From: Neospora caninum Liverpool
Lineage: Eukaryota; Apicomplexa; Conoidasida; Eucoccidiorida; Sarcocystidae
Length of the DNA: 64,000 bases
Direction: 5' to 3'
NCBI RefSeq assembly: GCF_000208865.1
Contig: NC_018390.1
Coordinates: 978,790-1,042,789, forward strand
Shown: one piece after another, positions 41,991 through 54,105 of the stretch
Numbering within the stretch: position 1 is the stretch's first letter
Layout of the letters: each line of letters starts with the position of its first letter
Notes under the pieces: model-generated
Databases searched by the model: none
What the model was told of the DNA's origin: nothing
The model's input: the letters and a program-made list of their open reading frames with translations, nothing else
Translations under genes and position numbers: made by a program

Positions 41991-44900
41991 ATGGTGGGGC
42001 GCGGAGACAGCGAAGTGCAGAGCGGCAGGAACCTCGTTCCGCTCTCCTTCGCGCAGCTGTCTCGCCTACCCACAGACTCAAGCTCCGCGAAGGACGATGC
42101 CCCAGTCGCCCGCGGACCTCCACCATCTGTTGCGACGCGCCAGGTTTCCTCTCTGCGTCATCCTTTCCCTTCTTCCGTCCCCCGGTCGGCGACAAACGTA
42201 GCTGTCCTGGAGCCGGCCGGGGCTTCAGCTGGCCGGTGTTCTGCGTCACATGCATCCACAGGGGCGCCTGCGGCCAAGAGTCCTGGAGTCTCCTCAGACT
42301 TTCCTTCTCTCCTCTGTGAGCACAAGGTGGCCAGAGCAGTCCCCAACTTCACAGAGCCTCAAGGGTTCCCGGACGCGAGTCCGAGTCACGGGTCTCTCGG
42401 CTTCCTTGTTGCGGCAACCGGCTACAGGTATCTCCTCGGAGGCACCCTCGTCTACCACGACGCGTGCCGCACGGTTCTCCGTCCTTCAAAGAGAAAAGCG
42501 TAAGCTGCTCTGGCCTCTGTGCGAAGCGTCTCTTCTTTTACGCTCCTGTTCCTCCTGGCGAACACGTCGCTATCGATCCTCGGGTAAACAGAAATTCGAC
42601 CGGGGGAGTCGCACACACAGCTGAGACCCAGGCGGCGCCTTCGTGTGAGCGTTCGCGCCTGAAGCCGTGGAGCTCGAGATTCGGTTCTGCCGCGACGGAA
42701 AACCGAGTCGGCGCAGGGTTTGTTTTCGCGGGCTGAGCAAATGTGTTGTTTCCTCGTTACCCCCCGCTTTCCCTCGTGTGTGTGTCCTTCTGTCTCTTCC
42801 CTCGCAGCGGTTCCCCGAGCGCGGCCCGACTGTCTCCTCTTCCACGCCTCGAAGAGACAGAAGCGTCTGCGCCACCGTGGTCTCCGGCCCACCCTCTTGA
42901 GCTTCTCCGGGAGAGTCAGGAACCGGGGGACGCTCCGCGATCGTCGAAAGAAGCGAACGAGGCGTCTGTGTCGCTGTTGAAAAAAGATCCAGCAGGATGG
43001 CCCAGACCGGGCTCCGGCTGCTGCTGCTGTCGCGGATGTCCCCGAGGTGCGTCAAAGCACTTGCGTGCTGCGAAACGAAGTGAGAGGGCGTCGCCCGAGG
43101 CGTACCGTCCTCGCTCCGGCGGGTCTTCTTCTGGAGCGGAAGCGCCTCCGCAGAAAGCCGAAAGTGTCTCCACAGGGGCGCCGTTTGCGACCGGCCGGAC
43201 TGCCGCCCAACCGCCCGGCTCCGAGCCGGCGGGTCTCGCCTCCCCTAGTGCGTCTGGGCGGAGGCGCCAGCGTCTCGCCGCGGGAGCGAGGCCTCCAGAC
43301 CAGGGCTGGAAGTCAGCGTTCAAGCGGAGCTCGAGGCGAGGAGCGCGAGGCTCCAGCCCCGCGTCAGAGAGGGAGACGCACTCCCCTTCCGAATGCCGAT
43401 GCTGCGCAAACGCAGCTAGTCTGGTGCCGCGCTACGGCCGGCGTGGCCCGAGCGCCGCGGTGCCGGCTCCGGGGCCTTCTGGCGCGACCGCGGGTTCGCG
43501 TGTCGCCTCAGAAACCCGAGGCCCAGCCGGGCGGTCTCCGACCAAACCGAAAAGCTGCTCGGAGCGGCGCTGCTGTCTGTGCTGCTACACCAGCAGTGCG
43601 ACGCGTGAGTTTCTGAATCTTTTGCCACCCGAGGCGAGGCCGAAGTCGCCTCAAGACCGACCTCTCAGCCTCCCCAAGCATGCAGAGCCGTGGCGACCGT
43701 CCCACGTGTCGCTGGAGCACGAAGGGCGCGGCGGCGCAGAGGGTGACGGCGCCGAGAGCGACGCAGGTTCTCGAGGACAAGTACCTTTGCGAGGCATGTG
43801 CATGCACGACGTGGTGAGAGCAAAGATGAGTCAGTAAAGGACGCCTTCTGCTCCCGTTCTACTCCCCACTTTCCCCGCGACAGCATACTCCGTTGTGCGG
43901 CCCTAGAGAGAGTGGAGTGCGTGTCCACCGCGGTGCGAACCGCGGGGAAGTGAGTAGGCATCGAGGGGCCACAACGGCAGTGGTACACAACCTTTTTTCC
44001 TGTCTACCCTCTTCAAGTTTGCAATTCGTTGTAGCCGGTGCTTGGAACGGAGGGAGACACCATCACTGTTGCCGACAAAGAAGGCCTCACGCCTGTCTAG
44101 ACTGAGAAAGAGCGAACTGAAGCTTTTTCTGGGGAGTGTATGCGAGTTGGACTACTGGTTGAGATCTTGAATTAAAAGCTGGGTCATCTGTGTGGAGGAC
44201 GCAGGCGCGTTCAGTCCCTCCATTCTTGCGCGATTTCGCTTCCTCCCGCCTTACAGGTGATGGTCCCCCCGGACTCGCTTGTCTTCGATTCGCGATTCGA
44301 GAGCGGTGAGAGCGTGCAGCAAAGACGCGGAAACCTAACAAAAATCCAAAGAGTCACCTACAACCCCCCAAGAGAACGCGCCGCCGATCTGCGAGCCCGT
44401 TTTTCTTCTCTCCTCCCCTCCCTGTCTCTGATCGGATCAACTCGACGTCGGACACGTCGGCGCCCCAGTTCGTCGGTTTCCAGAAAACAGCGTGCGAGCG
44501 GTCTCTGCCGATCTCTGCCATTGGGCCTGTCCAGTTTCTGAGCAGGCCGGGAAGGCGTTGCCTTCTCCCTTGTTTTCACGACGCGCCGCGAGAGTCTGCG
44601 GGCGCTGTAGTCCCTTTCTTCTGTCCCTCGGGCTGCCGGGGACTGCGGCGTGTCTGTTTCGCCCCAGACTCCGGCGCACAGGGCGCTTCGGATGTCGTTT
44701 GGGGTTCGCTGTCCCTTTGCACTTTCCCCCGCTTTTCCCATGGTGTCCGTGGACCGTTCAGGGAACTTGAAACTCGCCGTCCAGAACGCGCACCAGAAGG
44801 AAGAGTATCTGCTCCTTCTGCGGTCAGACGCCCTCGCCGGAACAATCAAAACAGGCTGGTTTCTCTTCTCGGTGGCGATGCAGCCTCACCACAATGAACG

Positions 44901-47900
44901 ACTTCCCTTCACAGCCACGTGAGACTCTCCACAGGGGCTACGAAAGAGACAGGGGGGACCGCGTTGAGAGACCCGTTTTCACACGCTCTCACGCCTCTCT
45001 TTCTCCTGTCTAGAAACGTTTCGTGCATGCAACCAACGGAATCCTGTAGGTGCTCAGTCTCCCTCTGCGCCTTTTCCGCCCTAACGGTGTATCCACATGT
45101 CGGCTCATGCTTATATGCATGCATGTACATACAAGGATACATGTTTTGCATTGATCGCGTCGCCGTCCCTACACACACTGCACTGCATATGAGCGTAGCT
45201 TGCCTCTCTCCGCTTTCAATCATATCTCACCACCCCCGTAGGTACATGCAAATAAAAGCAAATGCACATCCGTGCGCATTTATCGATGTGGGTACCTGTA
45301 TGTTTGCGTGTGCTTACATGCATGTTTACAGCTTTTGTTCTGTACGTATGGAAGTCTGTGTCAGTTAGCGTGGACCAGTGGTTTTTTTCTCCCATCTCTC
45401 GGCGTCGGCGGGCATTCTTTGACGTTTGTGCTGTGGGGCGTCTCTGGTCTCTCCAGGTTTAAGATCGTGAACCTGGTGAAGACGGATTCTCTCTTCTGTC
45501 ACGGGATGCGCCCGCTGACTTTCTCGGTGGCTGAGCAGCGCGAAACTGGAGCCGCAGTCTGGCGGCGCACCAGCGAGAGTGTCAAGTATTACCGAAATCG
45601 ATACACGCAAGGCGCGGAGATCGCTGGTGCGAACCCTTCGCTCGCGTCTCCGTGCCATGGAAAACGCGGAACTTCCCCCTGGCCGCCTAGCTGCGCAGGT
45701 CCGGATGGCCAGGGATCCACAGCCGTCCCGGGTGTCTCGGCAGCGCAAGCAGTTTGCGGAGAGACGGCGGACCGAGCGCTGTCTTCCCCGATCTCCGGCA
45801 CAGGAGCCCAAATGGACGCAGGCGCCAGCGGGGGAGGCTTGGCGAACAAGAGATACTGCACCATGGAGATCTCCTTCACCTTCAAGCGGCCAAACGATAC
45901 AGTCTACTTCGCATCGGGGTGTACGTACACCTACTCCCACCTCCTCGACGTGCTCCACTGCATCGAGAGCCAACCCGCAGCCGCCAGGGTAGGCGCGACG
46001 GAAGTGCGCACGCGTTTCTGTGTTTCTGCGTGACTGGTGTCAGAGAACACGAAGAGAACTGAGAAGATCTCTTCCGTGACGAGCCATCGCTTGTTCGAAT
46101 TTCGGAAAAAGCCCGTCTTTCCACGAAAGAAAAGAACCGCACCGCCTCTCGCGCTGCACAGGTCACTCTCGCTTCGCTCGTCGGGCTCTTTCCGAGATTC
46201 CTCTCCGCTGGCGAAGGACAGCAACCCGTCTCCCACTTTTTCACTTCTCATTTTCCTGTCGTTCTTCTCTGGTCCATGCTTTGGTCCCAGAGCCTGCGTT
46301 TCGGCACGTGCGTGCCTCTACGTGTCCTCTCGATGCGCCGGAAGGTTTGGGCTGTATATACACCGCTCGTGCTGCATGCGTAGAACGAAAGTCGGCCGCC
46401 CTCCTCCCCACTCCAGCAAGGCTTTTCTCAGCTGTTTTGTCGGCTCTCTCGCCCCCCCTTCTTCTCTTCTTGGAGTCCCGCTTTGCGAATCGCTGCTCAG
46501 CTCCACGCTCTCCAACTCTGCCTTTTGTGTGCTTCCTCAGCTGTGTCGTCAGGACGCTCTGTGTGCTACTCCAGGAGGGCTTGTTTGCCCAGTGCTCTGC
46601 ATCACAAATCCCCTTCCACATTCATCTTCTCCATTTCCTTCCTCTTCTTCCTCACCTTCTTCTTCCTCTTCTTCCTCGCCTTCTTCTTCCTCTTCTTCCT
46701 TCTCTTCTTCCCCTTCTTCGTTTTCTCTTGGCTGTGGCGGTGGTGTCGATCTCTGCCCTCTGCTTGAGGGCCCTCCTGGGGCGGCGTCGCCTGCGACGTG
46801 TCGATCTGAACCCGCAAACCCTGCGCAGAAAGGCGAAAAACGCCACACGAGAAGGCGGTGGAAGGCTCTCGAGGCCTCCAGTCTTCCTCTCGCCTTTGAC
46901 AGTCGCAAATTGGGGCTAGACTACGAAGTCGCTGCGGCGCTTCTTGACCGACCGCGTTCCTCGCCCCGTCGGCGCGGAGCCTGCGAGAGCCTCCAGCCAG
47001 CAGCCGTCAAGCGAGAGGATGCAATCGCCTCTCAGGCCGATGGCCCTCAACCGGAGACTGATCGAGGGACAGCAGAGACACAAGAGACAGCAGAGACACA
47101 AGAGACAGAGAGAGAGAGCGAAGCGGCAGATCCGTCTGCTCGGCCATTGCGCTCGAGGTGTTCTCTCTTGCAGTGGTTCTCACCTTCACCGCCGCCGCAT
47201 GAGCACCAGGCGAAGACGCCCGACTGCTTTCCCTGTGTGTCGGCGACGCGCCCTGGGTCAGGTCCGCTCTCGGAGAGTCTCTGGCCTCGGGGATACGCTT
47301 GCGCTGTCTGTCGATCTCGACACAAAGGCGAACTGTTGTTCGATTCTGCGAGCGGCGAGTTGGCGACGCGCCGTCCAGGAGGTGCACAGGGAGGACGAAC
47401 GTGCGGCGGAGGAGCGGAAGATGGCCACGGGAGCAGCCAAGTGAATCGGCACGACTGCAAGAAGCTGGACGAGACGGAGAGGGGGGAGACGGAGAGGGGG
47501 GAGAGCGACTCGGGAGGGGACAGGCAAGTGTGTGAAAACGCCAGGGGAAGGGAACTGCGAAGGACAAGCTTGGATTCTAGCTGTCAACCTCGCGCAGAGG
47601 GGAAACAGGGAGGAAGCGAAACCGATCGAATCACGGCGCCGCTCGGAGGCGACGCGACTGGGGGCTCGACTTCACGCATACTTCTTCCGAAAAAGGCGAG
47701 ATCTTCATCTTCGTTGCCGTGTCCTCATCGCACCTCAGTGTCTACACCTTCTCGTTCGTCCGATCCCCGTCTACACGTATCCAGTCCTTCACCTCTCCGT
47801 CTGGTTAAGCCTCGCGCGTCGTCCTCCCCCTCCCCTTCGTCCTCTTCCTCTTCTTCCTCTTCTTCCTCTTCTTCCTCTTGTGTTGCTTTGTCTCCGCCTG

Positions 47901-50900
47901 TGCGTCGTTTCGCGTGGGGTGGTGACCTCGCTGGCGCTTCGCGGGATCCTTCCTCGCCGACGAAAGAGTCTGTTGTTTCCCTTCGCGCCTCTTCTCTCGG
48001 GCCTCGACAAGCGTGCGCGTCGTGCCGGCCTCCGGTGCCGCCTCTCGAGCGGCCCGTCCTGTTTCTCTCTGCGCGTGTGCACCCCGGGGAGACGAGCGCT
48101 AGCTGGGTGATGCAGGGGCTTCTGGCGTTTCTCCTCGCCCCCGTGGAGCCTCGCGCGGTCGCGCTCCGCGATCACTTTCGGATTTTCGTGGTTCCGATGC
48201 TGAATGTCGACGGCGTCGTGCGCGGGAACAGTCGGTGCGCTCTCTGCGGGCACGATCTGAACCGCGTGTGGCGCGAACCCGACCTGCAGCTCCACCCTGC
48301 GATCTTCTGCTCAAAGGCGCTCCTCCACCAAGCTCAACTCGAGAGCCGCGCCCTCCTCTTCCTCGACTTGCATGCGCACTCGACCAAACTCGACGTCTTC
48401 ATGTATAGCTGAACCGAAAAGAGACAGAAAAAGGGAGAGGACTGGAGAAAGAGAACGACAGAGAACACACAGAGCAAGACAGACAGAGACGACGAGATAC
48501 AGATCTGACACAAAACACCCCAAGAAACCAGCCGTGCATCAAACGGAGAGAGGACACAGCGACAGCAGGCCTCACGGTGCGACGAGGTCGCATGGCGGAA
48601 ACGCGAACCTGCATCACGCAGATGTGGGCCGTTTTGTGTGTTTCGGCTCTTGGCGTGCATCGCCATGCATCCACATCTACCTAGTGCGCGGCGTTCGCCC
48701 TTCTCGGCGTCCTACCGCCTAGCCATGGCCACGCGTGCGCTCGGCACCCCATGCAGGCGAAAGCTCTCGATTTTCACGCACGTCTGTTTTCTCAAGGCGC
48801 AGACATGTCCACGTGCATGCGAATCCGCATATATGTGTGTGTGAGAACACTTCGAAAAAACACTCTGGTTTCCTTCGCTTTTTGCGCAGGTACTGCAACG
48901 CCGAGCAGCAGCCGATGACAGCCGCTTCCTCCTCGAGACTTACCGGCGGCCTGCTGCCTTCCCTCCTCGAGGCGAGGTGTCCTTGGTTTTGCAGATCCGA
49001 GTCTTCGTTTCGAGTGGAGAAGTCGAAGGAGGGCGCTGGCCGAGTTGTCTGTGGCCGTGACCTCGGCATCGTCTGTAGCTACACCCTGGAGGCTTCGCTC
49101 TTTGGACCCGCGGTTCTGCCGACGTGGCCGCGCTCGCCGGATTCGCCTGCGCCGCCCTCAGACAGTCCACGTCCCTCCCCAAACTGTGCACTTGGACAGT
49201 CTTCGTCTGCGTCCACTTCTCTGGTTTCTTCTTCCTCCGCTTCGGGCCTCTCTGGGGTGTCGCCTGCTTCGAGTGTCCCTGCGCAGAAGCCCGATCCTCG
49301 GATGCGGCGCGACGCCTCGCACTCTGTGTCTTCGCCGCTCCGCGAGGTATGCTCGGCGGAACTTGGCGCCTCCCAGAGACGGAGTGCGCCGCCAGGAGCG
49401 CCTGCCTCCGCTTCGCCCCGCGTCTCCACCGGCGCTCCTCGGGAGAAGCGGTCGAAGCCGGAAGGCCCGCGAGGAGCTGGGCGAGTCCGCGATGCAGGAT
49501 CTGTCTCAGCAGGCGTGCGTCCGAGGGGACTTCCATCCCAGGACAGGCGAGAGCAGGCGGGGTGTTCCGGACAAAGCAGCGGAGAGGCGACAGAACCGCT
49601 GGGGGACAGAGGTGCCAAGAGACGAAGCGAACGAGACAGCCGACCTGTTCCGGCCGGTAAAGGAGAGACAGGCGCTTTCTTCGCATCCGGGAGAAAACGA
49701 AAGGAAGGGGAGAAACGGTCCTCTGCGGCAGGCAGTCCAGGAGACAAAGAGAGAGCCGCGTCCTTTTCGGCGGTCGAGATGCCTGCTGCCTCGACGAGGA
49801 ACCGCGCCCAACGGGAACCTAGCACGGCCGCAGGAGACGTGCCCGCGACTCAAAGCTTTGCCTCGGCGGCGGCCGGCAGGAAAGCGCAGGCCTCCTCTCG
49901 AGAGACGTCTGCGGCCCCGCCACGCGCAACGTCCCTGCCGTCCGAACCCAACGCGAGAGAAAGTGACGGCGTTTTGCAAAGCGTCTCAACGGGGGCCTCC
50001 GTGTGTCCCGGCCCAGGTGTACGTCCACCTCGGTCGGGCGTGTCGGCTCTGAGTTCAGGTGTATGTACACCCGGGAGCGCGCCTGGCGCCCTCCTCGGGG
50101 ACGAGCCGGGAGGTGTCCCGACAGCCGGGGGCGCAGGAAGCAGTTCGTCGTCCACGGGGGTTTCTGGAGTCGGAGGACGAACGGCAGCTCGCCACTTCGA
50201 TCCGAACGACTTGCAACTCACTGGCTATCTCCTCGGGCTCGCTCTGCACGACTGGTTCTCCGCGATCGAAACGGACGCTCCACATTTGCTGCTGCCTCCC
50301 GAGAAAGCGCGTCTTGGGGCCGTCGACGCGGCGACCCAGACCTCGCCCCTGGCCTCTGACGAAGAAGCCTTCGCATGTTCGCGAGCAGGCGCAACGCGAG
50401 AAGGGAAAAAGAGGAGAGAGCGAGGGCGAGGCGCGGCGAGGACGCGGCCTGCCTCCAAGCGCCACGGAAGCGGGGCAAAGGGTGGATCTGGAGACAGAGG
50501 AGACGCTCGAGGCCGGTCAGGCGACGCCTCTCTCGAGGTCGAAGGAAACGAGGGCCTCGTGTCTTCTCAGCGGCCAGCCGAGCTGACAGCGCGAGAAGCG
50601 AAAAGTGGAGAACAGGACACAAAGTCCGAACGAGGTGAATCTTGCGTGTCGCGAATCCCGGACACCTCAAATCCGTTCTCGTTCTCTCCGAGAAAAGCTC
50701 CGGTCAAGGCGTCTGGGCCTCTCACGTGTCCCCAGGATGACGCGGAGACGGACAAGAACATCACGGAGAGCTTAAGGTTGTTCACTCTCTCAAAGCCCCT
50801 GTCTCGGGAAGAGCACGAGGCGGCGTCCCAGCCCCGTCCATCTGCGTTCTCTTACGGATCCGTTCCGCCTTTTCGGTCCTGTTCCGCTTCGTTTTCTCCC

Positions 50901-52778
50901 TCTCCTCTTTCTGCTCGGGTTCCTGCGTCCTCGCTCTCTCCCAGTGGGCGCCGAGAGCTGGACGCGCCTTCTCTCCCGGGGTCTCCTCTCCGTCCAACGA
51001 AAAGCGCTCGGCCGCCAGAAGGCGTTTCCCTCTCATGCGACCCGGGAGGAGCGGCGCGCCTTCCCTGCGGACGCGCAGACGCAAGCCTGCCTCTCGTTCT
51101 CTCCTTCCGCCGCAACTCTCCCAGAAACCCAGGCACCGAGGCCTTCGCCTGGCGGTCCCGTCTCTCTCTCTCTCTCGCCCCACGCCGCGTCTGTTCGTCG
51201 GGCGCCGAGCGGACTTCCCTCACCCCACACGCTCCCCAAGGCCCCGCCAGGTGGCGTCGAAGTGCAGCCTCCTCACAGACACTCCATGGGCGCTGGAGCG
51301 ATACCAGGGCGGTCCCAGAACGCGATGCTTCTCCTTCGAGGAGCGGAAGGCGCCGCGGTGCTGCGACTGGAGAGAGGGCCGGCGACGCGAACGCCCAGAA
51401 AGCATGCGGAGAAAACCCCAGCCCAGCAGACCGCTCGGCGGCCTCGGCTTCTGGCGACTGTGCGGCGGGACCCGAACCCCGCGCCCCGCGAGCTGGCGGG
51501 GAGCGAGGCGAAGAAGCTTCGACGCCCCAACCCGCTTCACGGTCGGCGCTGTGTCGCCCTCCGAGTGTGCAAGTCAGCGAGAAAACGGGCTGTTCTTTGC
51601 TCGCCTCAGGAGCAAGAGGCGAGCCTGCGTCGCGGTGCGCAGGCGGACAGGGGACACGCGCGGCGGCTTCCCGTCGCCGCCGAACCAGCCTGCACCAACA
51701 GCTTTTTCAACGCCCCTACGCGTGCGGGTCGCCCAACCATGCAAAAGAAGAAGAGGTTGGGAATGCGCAGACGAGGCGGATGGACGGGCGAGCTCCACGA
51801 TGCGTCGCAAGCGACGGAATGGCGACACTGCGAACGCGCGAAGCCAGCGGATGCAAACGAAGCGAAAAGAGCGAGAAGATCGAGAAGCAGGCTTTTTCGT
51901 CTTGCAGCACTTTGACTGGAGGCGAATGGGATGTGGCGTCGGAAGGGCCGTGGGTGGCGGCTTTTTCTCGTGCAGGCGTTTTCTCGGAAACAGGGGCGAT
52001 CGCGCATCCCGAGACAAAGGGGGATTCTGACCAACGAGACGCGGTTGCGATGCCACATATCGCCCACGGTTTCGGCACGCCCACGGCGTTTGTCTCTCCC
52101 TGCTCGCCTGCCAAGCCTGACAGTTCCTTCTCGTTCCCTGCTTCCTCGCCTTCGACGGCCTCGCTCTCTCCCGCGGCTCCGTTTCCGCCCAGCGCGAAGC
52201 GCCTTCCTCGCGGACGCGACGGAGTGAAACGCGTCTCCAGAGGAGAGGGAGAAGACAAGGAACGGAAAGAGAGTGAGCCGAGAGAAGGGAAATGGGTTCG
52301 AGACAAAGCCGAGAAAGACAGCGTAGGGCGGTTTTCGCGGAATCGGTATCTCCTCACGGGTCTTGCGTCGCCCGACCCATCCCGATTCGTCCGAGAGCGA
52401 CAACAGAGCGAGGTGAGGGGAACGGTCGCGCTTCTTGCCGAAGGCTCTTCGCTGATTGTCGCGCCGTCCGCGCTCAGCGCGAAAACTCCCCTCGCCCCAA
52501 TTGCGGCGCCGGGGAGCAGAAAGGGAGACACCTTTAGGCTCCAGGCCCGAGCCGGTGCGCGAGGCGCACCCCGCAGGCGAGAGTCGGCAACGGTTTCCAG
52601 TCTGGCGATCCAAGAGACAGAAAGGAGACGCCCCGTTTTTTCTCCTCCGTCGGGGGAGGGCGAGAGCAAAAGGCAGGACGAGAGCATCCTCGCGAAGGGG
52701 AGGGGGCTACTCGAGGCAGTGCGGTGTGTAGGTGACCAAACCTCGCCCTCCGCCACCGAATGGAGACTGGAAAGGTGA
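41991..52778 (+). CDS. Cytosolic carboxypeptidase (CCP/AGBL, M14 family), about 2643 residues, seven exons
   Basis: The exons are 41991-42427, 42808-43813, 44257-44305, 44762-44918, 45457-45988, 46541-48402 and 48890-52778; phases agree and the sum is 2644 codons. ATG 41991 sits in GCCACCATGG. The CCP N-domain is split over exons 3-6: LVFDSRFESG, NLKLAVQNAHQKEEYLLLLR, FKIVNLVKTDSLFCHGMRPL, ISFTFKRPNDTVYFASG and LCRQDALCATPGG. The M14 domain has zinc ligands H1241 and E1244 (RVHPGETSASW) and H1338 (LDLHAHS), substrate-site NVDGVVRGNSRC with DLNRVW, VFMYCNAEQQ across the exon 6-7 junction, and the catalytic Glu in VCSYTLEASL (about 1415). The family removes C-terminal or side-chain glutamates, mainly from tubulin. 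Low-complexity inserts of about 480 and 360 residues interrupt the domain, and an 850-residue disordered tail follows. Exon 1 and the 5' end are the least certain. Confidence 0.9.
42999..43600 (+). other. Cysteine clusters in exon 2 of the carboxypeptidase gene
   Basis: The translated exon contains GSGCCCCRGCPRG, then ECRCCANAAS, then RRCCLCCYTSS, all in otherwise disordered Arg/Pro/Ser sequence. Such clusters may be palmitoylated or bind metal. This is an inference from composition only. Confidence 0.5.
45918..45931. repeat. Perfect 14-bp palindrome GGTGTACGTACACC in carboxypeptidase exon 5
   Basis: An exact self-complementary 14-mer inside coding sequence, read as CTYT in the conserved N-domain. 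Further copies in the same gene lie at 50016-50029 (GGTGTACGTCCACC) and 50058-50071 (GGTGTATGTACACC), with a variant (TGTATATACACC) in the intron at 46353-46364. Confidence 0.9.
46615..46735 (+). repeat. Polyserine-coding CTT/TCC tract in carboxypeptidase exon 6
   Basis: A pyrimidine-only strand of TCTTCC-type units encodes serine runs broken by Pro and Phe. It opens the 480-residue insert between LCRQDALC...ITNPL and the zinc-binding segment. A second tract lies at 47820-47880. Confidence 0.8.
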
Positions 52779-54105
52779 CCGTTTCGGTGAGTCGCAAAGA
52801 AGGGGAAGGAAGAATCGGATCTGTCTCGGAGCCGCAGCCGCGCTCCGGCGGGTTAGTCCGTGTGGAGAAGACCGCGGAAACCGCCCTGGGAAGTGGAGCG
52901 GCCTTTCCGAGACGGCTCGGCTCCTCTGCGGGAGAAAGTTGCTGCACTCGACACAAAGCTCCCCGTCGAGAGGCGGCGCAAAACAACCTAAAAACGCTCA
53001 CCAAACGTCTGCAATGGAGAGGAAGCAAAGGCAGAGAAGAGCTTGCAAAGGGAAAGACCCGAACGAGAAGCAGAGGAAAAGAAACAGACGAGGGGAAGAA
53101 CGGAAGGAACGATAGAGATCAGGAAATTCGTCGGGTTTGGAAGAAAGAAGACAGGACAGAAGAGCGGACGGCGTCGTGCAAAAGAGAAGAACGGACGAGT
53201 GCTCGAAGGGGCTGTCTGTTTCTCTGGAGAAGTAAATTTTCCACATCGTGCCGATGACTCTCCCCCCGTTCGCTTCCGTCGCGTTTCTTTGTGCCTCATC
53301 TGTCTCTGTGTTTCGGTGTATCTGTCCTTTCTTCCACTGGGCTACCCAGAGTTCTTTTTCGATCTCTTTCTCCTTTCGCTTGCGGGGCCGCGGTGTTCTC
53401 TTGCATGCGGTTGAGAAAACAGGCAACGCGGCCTCTTGGTCCGAGTCGGTTTCACAAAAAAAAAACCGGAAAGCTTTCCAACAAAACCCTTCGAAGCTCC
53501 GAACGTTGTCCTTGGTGGGAGAGTTCTCGTGGCCAGAAAAGCTGGAGTTTTTCTTTCGCGGCGCCCGAAAGTTGTCAAGAGACTCCCAGGCGCAAGACCA
53601 CGCAAAACACACAGACGTATCTTTATCTATACATGCAGACATGTTTTTACAAGTTTAGAAACGGTTTTCGATGAATATCGCGTGACAGATGTGCCGATGC
53701 ATGCACGAAAAAGACAAAGAGAGTTGCGCAGAGAAACGGCGCATGACCAAAACGCACCCAAGCGTGATGGCAAGTCAGCAACCTCTTTTCGTGCAGTTTC
53801 TCCTCGGTTTTCTACATTCACAGCTCTCTCTTCCCTCTTTTTGCTTCTCTCCCTCGAGTTCCCTCTTCCAACGCCCCGCCCTTGTGTTCGTTTTCACCCT
53901 TATTTGAAGCGTCTGATCGAGACCGACTCCACATCGTTCCTTGAATCGTCTCCCCCAAGCTCCTCTTCCCGTCGTCTCTCTTCTAGGTCGCCACCTTTGC
54001 GCGCTCCCCCCGCGTGTGTCTCCTGGCTCCCCCCTCGGTAGCCCTTTCTCTCAGTCTTCCAGGTGCGTCTTTCTTTTCATCTCCGCCGCCGAGACGTCTC
54101 TACAT
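52779..54105. other. Convergent 3' spacer; no supported gene
   Basis: This lies between the stops of the carboxypeptidase (+) and the right-edge gene (-), so it holds two 3' regions. The first part is a purine-rich, GC-moderate stretch. Short overlapping frames (for example 53436-54041) have no domain. An A-run is at 53456-53463. Confidence 0.6.

Noticed and set aside
51606..52756. Two minus-strand frames of about 340 codons and a plus-strand frame in a second register over the carboxypeptidase tail
   Set aside because: They are shadows of a low-complexity GC-rich tail. The assigned frame is continuous with the catalytic domain.
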